Assembly (NCBI GenBank): GCA_964019425.1
Contig: OZ025852.1
Coordinates: 624,639-688,638, forward strand
Source of the DNA: Flectonema sp. DT1601
Taxonomy: Eukaryota; Euglenozoa; Diplonemea; Diplonemida; Diplonemidae
Reading direction: 5' to 3'
Length of the DNA stretch: 64,000 bases
Within the stretch, counting starts at the first letter, position 1. Every line of letters begins with the position of its first letter. The notes under the pieces were generated by a model. That model worked only from the letters and a program-made list of their open reading frames with translations. It did no database searches and had not been told where the DNA came from. The position numbers were made by a program, and so were the translations under genes. Positions 46,624-56,993 of the stretch are shown here, one piece after another.

Positions 46624-48164
46624 TTGCAACGTTTTCTTCTTTTTTTTCTTCTTTTCTTTTTTTTAATCACTTCAATACATTGCGGGAGATGTATCACCTC
46701 AAAACCTAATCGAACGACCTTCTTCTGCTTTTGGAATTTATTTTCATTCCTTTTTTTTTTTTTTTTTTTTTTTTTTTTCTTTTTGTGTGTGTGAAGACTC
46801 ACTGTGAGAATATTTTCGGTGATGGCTTTACTTACAATCTGTGCTGAAAGCATAAACAGCTGTTCGCAGCTCTCAGAATGGAAGAAGTTCCCTTTCGTTC
46901 CTTTTAACTCTTTTCTCTTTGTGGACAACGCCACCCTTAAATTATTATTTAAGATGCTGCGAACTATAATATTTTTTTTATAAAAACGTTTTTTTGACAA
47001 AGTAAAATTTTTTAAAGACATTTCACAGTTGTGTATTCAGTATATGTCTCTCATGGGTTACTCTTTTAAAATTGATAAAACAATAACATAATTAATTTAT
47101 TATTAAAAATAACATTATTTCTTTGTATTGCGAAAGTCTCTTAGCAAAAAAAAAAAAAAAGAAAAAGAGAACAAACTAACTCAAAAAACTTCCCTTCTCA
47201 AGGAAAAAGAAAACAATTATTCATTAGGAAGGTTGCCCCACTCTGTACCGATTTAGTTTCTTATTTTAGTTTTCAACAGTTTCCATAAATATTACATCGA
47301 AGTCTGAAGTTTGAAGAATGCGAAGCATTGTTGACTTGTCTAACAGTAATCTGAAGCACAACTTCTGATAACGTGAAGGCTGTAGCCTTGGTTATTTTCC
47401 CATATATTTCTTTTTGACAATGTATGTTTGAGACAAGGTAGATAGGCAAGTAAACCAGTCCTGTGCGTTGCATCCACTGACTCCACCAACTTTGTACATT
47501 ACAACTGAAACAATCCAACAAGATGGTTTTGACATCGGAGCGATTTTTGAGAATGAAACGACGTTAGAAAGTAGTAATCTTCCCGTCTTCGCGAGTTTCT
47601 CCAGTGTTATTAGATGATCTTGGATCAGGTACTGGCAAACTTTGCGGAACGTGAATCGCTTCTTAGACACAAGTCACCCAGCAGACTTTCCAAATGAGAA
47701 CGGGAAGCGCGCGGCAATACTAGATGAAGAGACAAGCGATGTAAACTGAAAATGCTTGTTTGACACTCCAAAACGTCAAGCAGACACACCTTCAGAGTCT
47801 GACGAACAACTACAGACTCCATTACATCAACAGATGACCCCCGATGACACCAAACAGTCAAGGGAAAAGACAGAAAAGACAGTGTTGCTCCCTCGGAAGT
47901 TGCAGAAGGAGAAGCTTCGAAGGGTTACAGCAACACCGACGCCCCTAAAGCGCTACAAGATGCAAAGGCGACAGAAAACAGGCTTGATGCCAGCTCCTAC
48001 AAGAAAACGTGGACCGCATGTACCATTCAGAAACAAGCAACGAAACTGGAGGAGAAAGAGAAAGACTACAATTCGATTGATTCAAACGACGTGATGTGAG
48101 AGTCTAATATTGTAGTTGAATGAACCATACCCATGCTTGTTGTCGTTTCATTTCCCCACACAGA
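46624..48164. other. Gene-poor spacer upstream of the NTPase gene
   Basis: A T tract of about 26 bases lies at 46752-46777 and an A run near 47146-47160. No complete gene is supported. Between about 47640 and 48094 the + strand shows coding-like composition (Lys/Arg/Thr/Pro-rich, with DTPKRQADTPSESDEQ and later RKRGPHVPF), but I cannot assign a start or function. It may be decayed mobile-element sequence belonging with the integrase-like fragment that follows. Confidence 0.45.
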
Positions 48165-48280
48165 TAGCCGCAGCAAAAAAGAGCTATGGAATCAACCCAT
48201 ACCAGGCAATGTTTGGCAATGTATATTCACACACGTTTCTCACAGACAACACCACCCCCAAAGAAACCAAAAAAAAAACC
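48165..48280 (+). mobile_element. Fossil integrase-like fragment (DDE integrase tail), family unresolved
   Basis: After cccacacag at 48164 the translation reads IAAAKKSYGINPYQAMFGN, which resembles the xxSPYxxxFG motif near the C-terminal end of retroelement-type DDE integrases. It is a short broken remnant; no terminal repeats or other parts of an element can be identified. It is directly followed, in the same frame, by the NTPase start codon. Confidence 0.4.
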
Positions 48281-50026
48281 ATGACGTCTTCGTCAGAGCC
48301 AGAGTTAAGTTTCGAGCAGCGGGAAGTACGAAAAGTGTCAGCGAAGATTGAAGCAATCGAAGGGATTTTGATAGCAGAAAGTGAACAGAAGGACCTCAAC
48401 CCAACACAAAAACAAATTAAAACTGTGGCAGTGTTGCATGGTGGCCTCAGCAAGTACTTAGAGGAACTGCAGACTGAGAAGACCAGCCTGCAGACTGGGA
48501 AGACCTTGAGCCGTCTTGAGTTGTTTACGGTATACCTTTGCTTTTCTTTCTTATGCATACTTAACATCTCAAATCTCATACCCACACAGAAACAACTCCG
48601 TGAAATCATTGCGGATATTTTGAAAAACGTTAGCGAAGAAGACTTGCAGAAGAAATTATCGAACCCACATGTTCTTGTTTCTTCATCTGGATCGGAATGG
48701 GACTATCAAGAGAATGGGGGATTCAAAAAAGAGCTTTGTAAGACATTCGTTAACAACCTAAATGAGTTTAACAGCAAGGAGTATTTAGATAAGTGTAGCA
48801 GTCCTATACCCCTTCTTGTTGGTGGCATTGGCGAGGGCAAGAGCCGGGCACTTCAGGAAGCTTCGAAGATGCTGAAGAAACTGGCGGAAGATTCCAAGAC
48901 ATTCAGCCAAGTGTTGGTGTTCCAAGTAACCTTTGAGAATGGCACACCACCGGACATGAAATTGAAGGCTAGTGAGCATGTCCCACTGCGGATCCTTTAC
49001 CACCTTTCTGATCAGACTGTCGATTATAAACAATTCGAGGCCTCTTATGGAAATAAAGGGCTGTGCCTTGGTGATGTACTGGATTACCTGACAAAAGACA
49101 ACAGCAAGCCGTCAGCTGTGTTACTGATGATTGATGGCTTCCATAACTTGGCTGAGAACCCCATTGAACTACCTAGAGACAACCCTCTCCGCACATTTCT
49201 TCAAGACACTGTGTGCGGCGATTACATTTTGGGCCGCCAACGGCGGCATTTCATCTTCCCGCTGTGTTCCTGCACTGCAAGTATTACTGCCATCGAAGCT
49301 CTACGGAACGACAAAGCATGGATTCCTCTGCCAAAGCTAACTACTGTCCCATTGCAAAACGGGAAACAAATCCGAATCACCCAGAAGCAGCTCAGAGTCA
49401 TGGGGGAAAATGGCAGGGCCGTGGAGGTTTTGATGAATATCATTGCGAACAATACGAAGCAATCTATGACTGATATCCAACTCTACAGTGAAGTTGCTGA
49501 AGAGCTGAGATCGAATAAATCGGGATTCGGGGGATTCGAGTCTGATCATGTGACCGCCTTATTGAAGGCCTGCTTCCTGAGAGAAACGCTTGTCCCAGAA
49601 CGAAACGATACTAACATTCCAGTTGGGGAGGGCAAGGAGCTTCATGTGAGTACCTTCACTCAGCATGGGCTTCTCAGAATTGAGAAACGGAAACTGACAA
49701 TTGCACCGATCTGGTTACTCATAAACAAAAATCAGGAAAACGGGCACATTCTGCAAGGTTGGCAAGGGGCGACACCAGTTGGTGACGTACAGTGGGAGGA
49801 GTTCGGGGCATGGTTCCGAATGTTTCTGTCGAGGGTACATGAGGATGGTGGCGAGACTATGGGAGTTGTGCATCGTTTGAATTTCAATGATTACTTCGGA
49901 CCGTTCGCTGCTTTCTGGCCGAGGAATTCACCAAGCTCATCCTTTCTCGGACACCAGAAGCCAGCTGCAATGAAGCAGAAAGAAGCACCCCCCGCAAAAT
50001 CCCAGCTCATCAAGAGGCCGAAGTAG
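48281..50026 (+). CDS. P-loop NTPase resembling Crinkler/RHS-type proteins
   Basis: CDS 48281-48529 plus 48590-50026, 561 residues. The 60-bp intron (gtatac...cccacacag) contains no stop and keeps frame, so retention would add 20 hydrophobic residues. Residues 1-90 are a charged helical head. PLLVGGIGEGKSRALQEASK near 183 is a Walker A-like loop with Arg after the GKS, and AVLLMIDGFHNLAE is a Walker B-like strand. The C-terminal ~200 residues include FESDHVTALLKACFLRE and a basic tail QLIKRPK. Crinkler and trypanosome RHS proteins share this NTPase style, are often multicopy, and tend to sit near retroelements. That matches the neighbourhood: integrase-like sequence before it, LINEs and SINEs after it. 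No N-terminal LFLAK-type header or signal peptide is seen. Family placement is tentative. Confidence 0.5.
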   Translation: MTSSSEPELSFEQREVRKVSAKIEAIEGILIAESEQKDLNPTQKQIKTVAVLHGGLSKYLEELQTEKTSLQTGKTLSRLELFTVYLCFSFLCILNISNLIPTQKQLREIIADILKNVSEEDLQKKLSNPHVLVSSSGSEWDYQENGGFKKELCKTFVNNLNEFNSKEYLDKCSSPIPLLVGGIGEGKSRALQEASKMLKKLAEDSKTFSQVLVFQVTFENGTPPDMKLKASEHVPLRILYHLSDQTVDYKQFEASYGNKGLCLGDVLDYLTKDNSKPSAVLLMIDGFHNLAENPIELPRDNPLRTFLQDTVCGDYILGRQRRHFIFPLCSCTASITAIEALRNDKAWIPLPKLTTVPLQNGKQIRITQKQLRVMGENGRAVEVLMNIIANNTKQSMTDIQLYSEVAEELRSNKSGFGGFESDHVTALLKACFLRETLVPERNDTNIPVGEGKELHVSTFTQHGLLRIEKRKLTIAPIWLLINKNQENGHILQGWQGATPVGDVQWEEFGAWFRMFLSRVHEDGGETMGVVHRLNFNDYFGPFAAFWPRNSPSSSFLGHQKPAAMKQKEAPPAKSQLIKRPK

Positions 50027-50121
50027 ACAACAGTAACCCGCAAACCCGCACATACAGAAGTTATTGTCTCACATTTTCGTTTTTGGAACACTGAGTGGGA
50101 CAGAAAAAGCTTTCATTCGAA

Positions 50122-50340
50122 GATTGGAACCAAAAAATCCCCAATACCGGTAATAATATGAAAAAGCCCTTGGTACCCACCAATTTCCTTAGAACCCAAA
50201 AAATCCCCAATACTGGTAATAATATAAAAAAGCTCCCAATTTCCTTGGAACCCAAAAAATCCCCAATACTGGTAATAATGTAAAAAAGCCCATGGTAGTC
50301 CCCAATTTCGTTGGAACCCAAAAAATCCCCAAGGATTCAG
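50122..50340 (+). repeat. Tandem repeat of 56-66 bp, about 3.5 copies
   Basis: Units share ggaacccaaaaaatcccc followed by aatactggtaataat and a variable run with aagccc and caatttc. The phrase aaaaaatcccc recurs at 50132, 50198, 50254 and 50320, giving periods 66, 56 and 66. Degenerate copies suggest an old array just past the NTPase gene. Confidence 0.85.
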
Positions 50341-50814
50341 GTAATTTTCCATCAAAGGAATCAGACAGCAAAGTGTATGATTCCAAAGTTGGAAAAATGA
50401 ACAAAATAACAGACATTTTTATAATTATATTCTCTAGCTTTCTATTTTTAAAAGAAATTCTTTATACAGCTCGATCACTTTATTCTCTCGCACTCGTTTT
50501 CGAGGGAGCTGAGTCCAACGAAAATGGACTTCTGCCGCGGCGAGCCACCTTGAACCAGGGTGTTCTTGCAATTGTGTGTTCGATTGTTTTTGGTGCGTGT
50601 GTAATTTTTAAGTTTTATTATTTCAACAGGTGCAAAGCATGGAAGGACAATTACCCGCAAACCCGCACTAGAGATACCCCTTCCAGGCTCGCGTTGCTCG
50701 CACACAATTTTCTTTTTTTAAGCTTTCTGAACAAACATTATTTTTACAACCAAGTCACGTGGAAATCCTTCCATTTTCCCTTCCCTCCAGTCTTAACGTA
50801 GGAGAGTCTACCAG

Positions 50815-50965
50815 GTGCCTACCCTGGGCGCCCTTCGGGTGCGGGATTTGAACTAATTGCATGTACAGGCGCGATGGGTTATTGCAGCAGGGGGTCGAAC
50901 CAGCGATCACCCAGCCCCAGGGCGAGAGTTATACCACTACCCCTGGGATATCGCAACTTTTTATT
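50815..50965 (-). repeat. tRNA-derived SINE-like element, minus strand
   Basis: Read on the minus strand from 50965, the sequence has a box A-like ggggtagtggtataactc and, about 35 bases on, a perfect box B core ggttcgacccc. This order and spacing are those of an RNA polymerase III tRNA promoter, closest in wording to tRNA-Gly. A second box B-like gttcaaatcccgc follows further down. The arms do not fold as a full tRNA, so this is a SINE head or tRNA relic rather than a working tRNA. Confidence 0.6.
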
Positions 50966-51637
50966 ATTATTACTTTTCTGCAATTTTTATTTATTTATTA
51001 CTTTTCTGTCCCAACGGAACGACAAATGAAAAATGTCCTCCCTTAGCTGAAAATGCACACTGCACCCTGTTTTATCAAGTCCTTTGCTTTTGTTTTTCTG
51101 AAAGATATTTGTAGTTGTTGTTATATTAATATGCTAGCACAAAAACGACGGCTAGGTTTATGATGATTGGATATGTGGCTTAGGTTATCTGTTTGTTACA
51201 TTTGGAAATATTTTACAACAGGTTTATCGAACCTGTATCTGCAATGTGTGCGACCCTGGGATGGAAATATAGGAATTTAGTTATATTAATAAGGTTATCG
51301 TTCATTATTTCCAATAAAATAGAAATGTGGGAAGAACTATGGGATGGCGGAACGCAAGCCCCCCCCCCCCAACCCCCAAGGGGGGGGAGCCACTAATAAA
51401 AGCCAACCTCCTGAAAAAGAATCAAGAAAAAACAAAAATGCCCTCACCCAGGGTCGAACTGGACGGCTTACAGCCATTTTGAGTTTTGTAATGAATGGTT
51501 AGTTCTGAAACTATTTGTGTAGGAAAGACCCTTTACCCAAAAAGAAATGAAATCAAAGATTGCTTTTTCACAGCTTGGCACCAAAATCCAAAATTTATTA
51601 AGAAGGAAAAAATTATTTCAAAAAGAAAATTTTTGCT

Positions 51638-52060
51638 AACTAAATTGGCAGCCATACACCTAAATTTCAAAACCATACCACTTACTAACAAAAATCTTTT
51701 CTCATCACTTTTTATATTTTAGAAAATGGTTAACAGGAATTTATGAAGACTTTTGGATAGATCAAGAGATAACTATGTGTTCCCATCTTTTTTAGGAGAT
51801 CTGTAGAAAAAAATTGAAAAAATAAATCTTTCAGAAAATATTATAAAGGAAAGATTTTTTCTGAAGAATTTTTTTTTTGCACCGACGAAGTCGGAGAAGA
51901 AACTATTCAGATTAAGAGCCGTTATTTATTATGTCATGTTATCTATTTCCCTGTGCGCCAGTAAAACTAGCTGCGATCAACAAAATATAAGGCTTATCTG
52001 AATGGTTTTAACTACCTACTAAATTGGCAACCATACACTTAAATTTCAAAACCATACTAA
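51638..52060 (+). repeat. Dispersed direct repeat of about 42 bp in AT-rich repeat graveyard
   Basis: taaattggcagccatacacc with its continuation ctaaatttcaaaaccatac near 51640-51680 recurs with few changes near 52020-52060. A third short tandem, aataagcagctaaaatttg, occurs twice near 52212-52268. The flanks hold a C/G homopolymer patch (51361-51390) and a box B-like relic on the minus strand near 51440. No gene is seen in 51000-52458. Confidence 0.6.
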
Positions 52061-52314
52061 AAAAGAATTTTCATCACATTCTTTAAGAAAATTGGTTACC
52101 CATCTTTTTTAGACCTGCTAGGGCACAAAAGTCCAGCATTTTTCCTTAGGAAAAAATCTTACTTACTTCCTATTGAAGAAAATTGGCAGCTTAAATTTGT
52201 TTGCAGGAAGAAAATAAGCAGCTAAAATTTGCTTGCTGGAAAAAAAATAAGCAGCTAAAATTTGTCAAAATTCCATTTAGGTAATTTGCCACCGAAACTG
52301 AGCACCAAACAAAA

Positions 52315-52400
52315 ACCGCCGTCAGCGGGTTTTGAACCCTCGACCGCCATTCTTGCAGACCGGCGTTCTATCAATTGAGCTATGTAGCCACATAATCGAC
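52315..52400 (-). repeat. tRNA-like sequence (Ala-TGC-like), probably a SINE head
   Basis: On the minus strand the sequence runs tagctcaattgatagaac (box A), a loop tctgcaa with TGC in the anticodon position, and gagggttcaaaaccc (box B). Spacing is tRNA-like, but the anticodon and acceptor stems pair poorly. I therefore read it as a tRNA relic or SINE head and not as a functional tRNA gene. Confidence 0.5.
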
Positions 52401-52458
52401 GTTTCTTTTGTTTCTATAAGTCAATGTCTCTATTAGTTTTCTGACGATATCAAATATT

Positions 52459-55400
52459 TTGGTTGCTAACAAGATGGGGTCAATCACAAGGCCTTTTCCT
52501 GACGTCCCGGGGGGTGGTACCTCGCCAGATGTAGTATTCTTTTCAAACTCGATGGTTCTTGAAGAATTTAGTGCAATTGAAGAAGATAATAAACATGGGT
52601 CAGATCATCGACCTCTCTACACCGTACTGGATCCCATGTGCCAACTTGCACGGGCCACGATAGGTTCGAAGAAACGCGTTGTATGGGACTTCAAGTCTAC
52701 GGACTGGAACTGCTTTGGGACCATGCTCGAAAAGAGAATTAGAAAATCAAGACTCTCCGATGATGCAACTGCGAATGCCAAGCTCTTTAACAACATACTT
52801 CATGAAGTGGCGGCTAAATTCATTCGTCGACGTCTCCTTTTCAAAGGGAAACGGAGACGAAAGTGGAAGACGTCAACCCCTGATTCTACCAAATCGAAGG
52901 GTGTCCACCTACGTGATCAACTTGACAAGGGTAACAACTTTGCCTTTGCGTTTAAGAAGATCAAAGAACTGCAGCAAGATGCTGGTAAAGATATCAGTGT
53001 CAACAACATCTCTGACTGCGATCTACCATCAGCATTCTTGGACCTGTTTGTCTCGAAATCGGAAATATTATCGCTAGAGGCCCCCGCACTCTCAGAAGGT
53101 GATAATGAAATAGATATTTGCTGTGATTTCACAATGGCTGAAATTAAAGCTGCGATTAAGAACCTGAAGACCCGCAAGGCTGCAGGACCTGATGGAGTTC
53201 ACAATGAGATGATCAAAAACTTCACTCCGGCAACAGTGGAATACCTCCTGAGAATTATTAACACTTCCTGGAAGACTTCAAAAGTACCGTACCAATGGAA
53301 ACAGGGACTAATCAAGCCCATGTTCAAGGCAGGGAAACCTCGTAATGAACTAAAGAGTTTCAGACCAATAACGCTCACCTCGGTTGTTGGGAAACTTGCG
53401 GAGAGGCTCGTGTATGACCGACTCATGCACTGGCTCACAAAACATTCGTCGCTCAGTCCACTACAGGCTGGATTCAGAAAGGGGAGAAATACCTGCGAGC
53501 AGATCACCGTTCTAGTAGATGCTATCGTAAGGAGCCACATGGAAGAAAAGAGATCAGTGTTCTTGTCATTCGACTTTACTGCTGCGTTTGACAGGATCAA
53601 CCATAAGATACTTTTATTAAAATTAGTAAAGATGGGTGTTCCGAATGTTATTATCAGATGGATCACAGACTTTCTTACAAACAGGAAGGTTAGAGTTGAA
53701 GCGAATGGGTATTTTAGCGAATTCCGTACTCTGGCTAAGGGGGTTCCCCAGGGATCGATCCTGGGTCCTCTTCTCTATCTTATCTACGTTGATGACCTCT
53801 GCAAGATTTTGGAACTGGAGAAGGAAACAACGACGTCTGCTCTGTATGCGGATGACACAGCATGTGTGGTGTCAGGATCAAACATGGAAGAAGCTCTTTC
53901 GAATGCTCAGTTAGTACTCGACAAAGTGGATCAATGGTGTTTTGAAAACGACATGGCCTTATCAGTCTCCAAAACCTGTGCGCTTAAGATGAATGTTCGC
54001 TCGAAGGGCATAGTACTAAACGATACGTGTAATCGCGAACTGCTTTTCTCTAGATCTGTTGAGGAACGCATGCTTAAACTTGACTATGGCGACATCGAGA
54101 AGCATATCAATCTCAAATCACCCAGACCCATGCTTCAAAGTGGCGAAACGATTCTTGAAATTGGAGGAATCCCAATCAAGACACAAGAAGAACTCGACAA
54201 CTTGATGCTGCAATACGTCGTTCGTGAGGACAGCATTATGGTTGTGAGAGCAATATTCAAAACTGCCTTTCTGTTACCGATAGTCGACTCAGTAAAATAC
54301 CTCGGGGTTCACATCGACGACAGGCTCACCTTCCACAAACAAGTCGGCAAGATTCACGAAGAATTAAAGAGGGGGATATCACTTCTGCAGTGCCTCCAGC
54401 CGTACGAACTGGACTACAAGACTCTTAACATGGTTAAGAACCTTTATGTAACCGCGAGAATCTCGTATGCGCTTGACAGTTTTGGTTGGCTGATAAGCAG
54501 CAGCGTTGACAGCATCGACTTAGAACTGAGGAAGGTCGCCAGACTGGTTACTGGATGCAGCAAGTGTACGCCAAGAGAGTTACTGTTGTGGGAGTCTGAC
54601 ATGTATCCTTTTAAACGTCAGATTGAAAAGCAGACAAAAATTGCGTACTACAGGTATAAAGCCATGACTTGGATACCTAATACAAACAGACTCGCCTCAA
54701 CACAAAGCTACTGGGCTGGCCTAATCCCTGGCACTGATAGTCAGCGTGAAAGCCAGTGCCTTGTGCAGCCTGACTCGATGGAACCCTGGATATCTCCGAC
54801 GAACCTTAGGATTAGCAACAGCTGCGGATTTCCGAAGTCCGCTAACCCTGCGGTGGACAAAGAAAAGTTCATGTCGTACATTGGAACGTTGCCTCCTGTC
54901 GACATGGTAATCAACTGCGATGGCTCCTACTCTGCTTCCGGCGCGGCCGGTGCGGCTCATATTGCCAAGTCACGTAGCGGCCTTCGATCTGCTTACGCGT
55001 CTAGGCTTTATCAAGCTGACTGCAGCTACAGGGCTGAACAACATGCTCTGAAGAACGCGGCTAGACATCTGAGAACAGTGTTTAGCAAAGATCGTTCAAT
55101 GAAATCTGTGAGGATATTCACGGACTCAAAATCCCTTCTGGATGAACTGCTGGGTGGAAGGTGCAGACAGAGGAATACCGAGTCCCTCAAGATACTGGAA
55201 TACCTGCGCATGTGTGAGATGAAAGTGCATTTGCAATTCATCCCCTCGCACATTGGAATCGAGTTTCACGATGAAGTTGACGCGCTTGCAAAGGAAGCAG
55301 CGCACAACAAGAACATCCGACCTGTGCTAGTCAAAGGCACGTACTTCTCGCGATCATCACATGTTAAGCGCTGCATCAAAAAGGATCTGCTTAACGTGAG

Positions 55401-56295
55401 TGGTTACACCTGCTACAAACACCTCATCAGAGGCCGTTCCGTTAAATACCCTCCTGGGATGGAAAGAGCCGACGAGATACGGATAGCGAACTTCCGGACA
55501 GGATGTCACCCGCTAATTCAGAACTGGCGCAAGACGATCGACTGCCCATTTTGTGGCGAACCGTCCTCACAGGTTCACCTGCTGCAGGGATGTCAATCTC
55601 CCAAACTCGACTCGGCCAGGTTCAAAATCCTGGGCTTCTCAACACTGACCGGCAAGTGGGATCGCGACCGGGAACTTATTATTGCCAACGAAATTCCTAA
55701 CCTTGAAGCCCTCTTCACTTTAGCGTGGCTTCCATCACTCGCGTTGATCATAAGGTGGATGGAACAAACATCTAACCTTAGACTTTGGAAGTAAAGTAGG
55801 TGACATGTAGTCGCCAATATCAATTTGTTATTATTTTTAGTATTTTCATCATTATCAATCATCTCCTGGTTGGGTAACTGCACATCACCTTCGGTGTTGT
55901 CGCAGTGTCTCATCCAACACTCCTGTCTCCTTCTTCTCCTATTCTCCTTAAAAATTTCTCTTGAGGGCAGGCCTTCGGGCTGTTCAAGTGGTCTTTGACC
56001 ACCGCTCTAGTTATATGCTCGACTCTTTGTTTTTCCTTATCGATGGTAGGAATGGTAACCGAATTAGCTTCGTGTGTCCAATTTCAAGGACGCGTGACCA
56101 TTTATTTTTTTTCCGTTGCCGCTCTTCTTACGTCCTCAGGCGGAGCCTACCTATGTTTCCCGTGTTTTCCAATTTGTCAGACTTAAGTCAAAAAGAAAGT
56201 ATAAAAGAAAGACAAAACATAGAAGTGAAAAGAACAAAAACAAAGAGTTTGGTAGCACAGACGAGTGTAACCAAAAAAAAAAAAAAAAAAAAAAA
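52459..56295 (+). mobile_element. LINE (non-LTR retrotransposon) with APE remnant, RT and RNase H, 5'-truncated
   Basis: The element body starts inside the end of its endonuclease domain, as is common after incomplete target-primed reverse transcription. One long uninterrupted ORF is followed by a non-coding tail. The 3' end is probably the A tract at about 56273-56294. The combination APE - RT - RNase H - CCHC-like finger fits the I/ingi/Jockey-related branch of LINEs. The intact reading frame suggests recent insertion. Its composition is closer to host genes than that of the GC-rich elements downstream. Confidence 0.85.
52474..55794 (+). CDS. LINE ORF: APE C-terminus, reverse transcriptase, PDZ-like insert, RNase H, zinc finger
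   Basis: 1,106 residues from the ATG at 52474; the frame is open slightly upstream without an ATG. GSDHRPL near residue 45 is the final motif of an APE-type endonuclease, so the rest of that domain is missing. The RT has RKAAGPDGVHNEM, FRPITLTSVVGK, QAGFRKGRNT, SFDFTAAFDRI, GVPQGSILGPLLY and the catalytic YADDT (near 458). Between the palm and VKYLGVHIDDRL, where LINEs usually have a short link, there are about 90 extra residues including SGETILEIGGIPIKTQEELD, which reads like a PDZ peptide-binding core. An RNase H domain follows (NCDGSYSASG, RAEQHAL, FTDSKSLLDEL, VDALAKEAA) near 813-950. A C-terminal CPFCGEPSSQVHLLQGC finger closes it. Confidence 0.88.
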   Translation: MGSITRPFPDVPGGGTSPDVVFFSNSMVLEEFSAIEEDNKHGSDHRPLYTVLDPMCQLARATIGSKKRVVWDFKSTDWNCFGTMLEKRIRKSRLSDDATANAKLFNNILHEVAAKFIRRRLLFKGKRRRKWKTSTPDSTKSKGVHLRDQLDKGNNFAFAFKKIKELQQDAGKDISVNNISDCDLPSAFLDLFVSKSEILSLEAPALSEGDNEIDICCDFTMAEIKAAIKNLKTRKAAGPDGVHNEMIKNFTPATVEYLLRIINTSWKTSKVPYQWKQGLIKPMFKAGKPRNELKSFRPITLTSVVGKLAERLVYDRLMHWLTKHSSLSPLQAGFRKGRNTCEQITVLVDAIVRSHMEEKRSVFLSFDFTAAFDRINHKILLLKLVKMGVPNVIIRWITDFLTNRKVRVEANGYFSEFRTLAKGVPQGSILGPLLYLIYVDDLCKILELEKETTTSALYADDTACVVSGSNMEEALSNAQLVLDKVDQWCFENDMALSVSKTCALKMNVRSKGIVLNDTCNRELLFSRSVEERMLKLDYGDIEKHINLKSPRPMLQSGETILEIGGIPIKTQEELDNLMLQYVVREDSIMVVRAIFKTAFLLPIVDSVKYLGVHIDDRLTFHKQVGKIHEELKRGISLLQCLQPYELDYKTLNMVKNLYVTARISYALDSFGWLISSSVDSIDLELRKVARLVTGCSKCTPRELLLWESDMYPFKRQIEKQTKIAYYRYKAMTWIPNTNRLASTQSYWAGLIPGTDSQRESQCLVQPDSMEPWISPTNLRISNSCGFPKSANPAVDKEKFMSYIGTLPPVDMVINCDGSYSASGAAGAAHIAKSRSGLRSAYASRLYQADCSYRAEQHALKNAARHLRTVFSKDRSMKSVRIFTDSKSLLDELLGGRCRQRNTESLKILEYLRMCEMKVHLQFIPSHIGIEFHDEVDALAKEAAHNKNIRPVLVKGTYFSRSSHVKRCIKKDLLNVSGYTCYKHLIRGRSVKYPPGMERADEIRIANFRTGCHPLIQNWRKTIDCPFCGEPSSQVHLLQGCQSPKLDSARFKILGFSTLTGKWDRDRELIIANEIPNLEALFTLAWLPSLALIIRWMEQTSNLRLWK

Positions 56296-56304
56296 TATTT
56301 CTAT

Positions 56305-56521
56305 CCCATGGGGGCGTCATAGTGCAGTGGATGGGGTGGTGCCCCCGCACCCAATCGGCCTCGGTTCGAACCCCGCTGTACGCACCGCGCCTCACAGCGC
56401 AATCAGTTTCCGTGTCGCATCCCCCATTGTCTCGAAAAAGTGAACGGCCACCCAGTAAGGGCAGCGCCTAAGCAATTATAGTAGTAACAAAAAGAAGGAG
56501 AAACACAGTAGTGAAACACTC

Positions 56522-56550
<29 letters not shown>
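56305..56550 (+). repeat. tRNA-derived SINE with poly(A) tail
   Basis: The head has box A-like catagtgcagtggatgg and box B cggttcgaacccc about 40 bases later. A non-tRNA body of about 120 bases follows, and the unit ends in an A tract at 56521-56549. This is the classical SINE layout: Pol III promoter, body, A tail. It lies immediately behind the A tract that ends the LINE, suggesting insertion at a pre-existing A-rich site. Confidence 0.75.
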
Positions 56551-56555
<5 letters not shown>

Positions 56556-56993
56556 CAGACTCAAAAGATGAGATCATTGTACATACACAGCATGATTAAT
56601 ACCGAAACTGGTGAAGTAGTGAGTAAAGTAGAGGACTGCTTCTTAAAGGAGAATCAACGCAGCATGTCCAACTTTGTAGTGGTACTGGACCAAATAGCTG
56701 AAATGCTCGGAAGACCTGGAAATCCATAATTTAAAGATGCGGTTCTTAGACCAAATGAGGAAGTAAACTGAACTCTTTAGTAATTGATAAACAAAGAAAA
56801 CAAAGAAGATACGAAGCCTACGGGAACCCCCCATCCCATCCCCAATCCCCACAAAAAGAAAGTTTACAGAAGAAAGAAAGAACAACCGCGCCTAACAGCG
56901 CAAACAGCAAAGCAGGTCGAAGGAACCTGCTGTGCACACAAAAAAAACTTCGTGGCTTCGTGGCGGGAGGTACAGGCATCGACACCTCACTTC

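Noticed and set aside
47273-47670. Minus-strand frames of 82-92 residues
   Set aside because: No recognisable motif, no splice or leader signal, and opposite to the direction of all other genes.
52315-52400. A working tRNA-Ala(TGC) gene on the minus strand
   Set aside because: Box A, anticodon TGC and box B can be read, but the anticodon and acceptor stems pair poorly, so I list it as a tRNA-like relic.
56511-56729. 72-residue frame after the SINE A tail
   Set aside because: It begins within the A tract (poly-Lys) and shows no known motif; I see no reason to call a gene.
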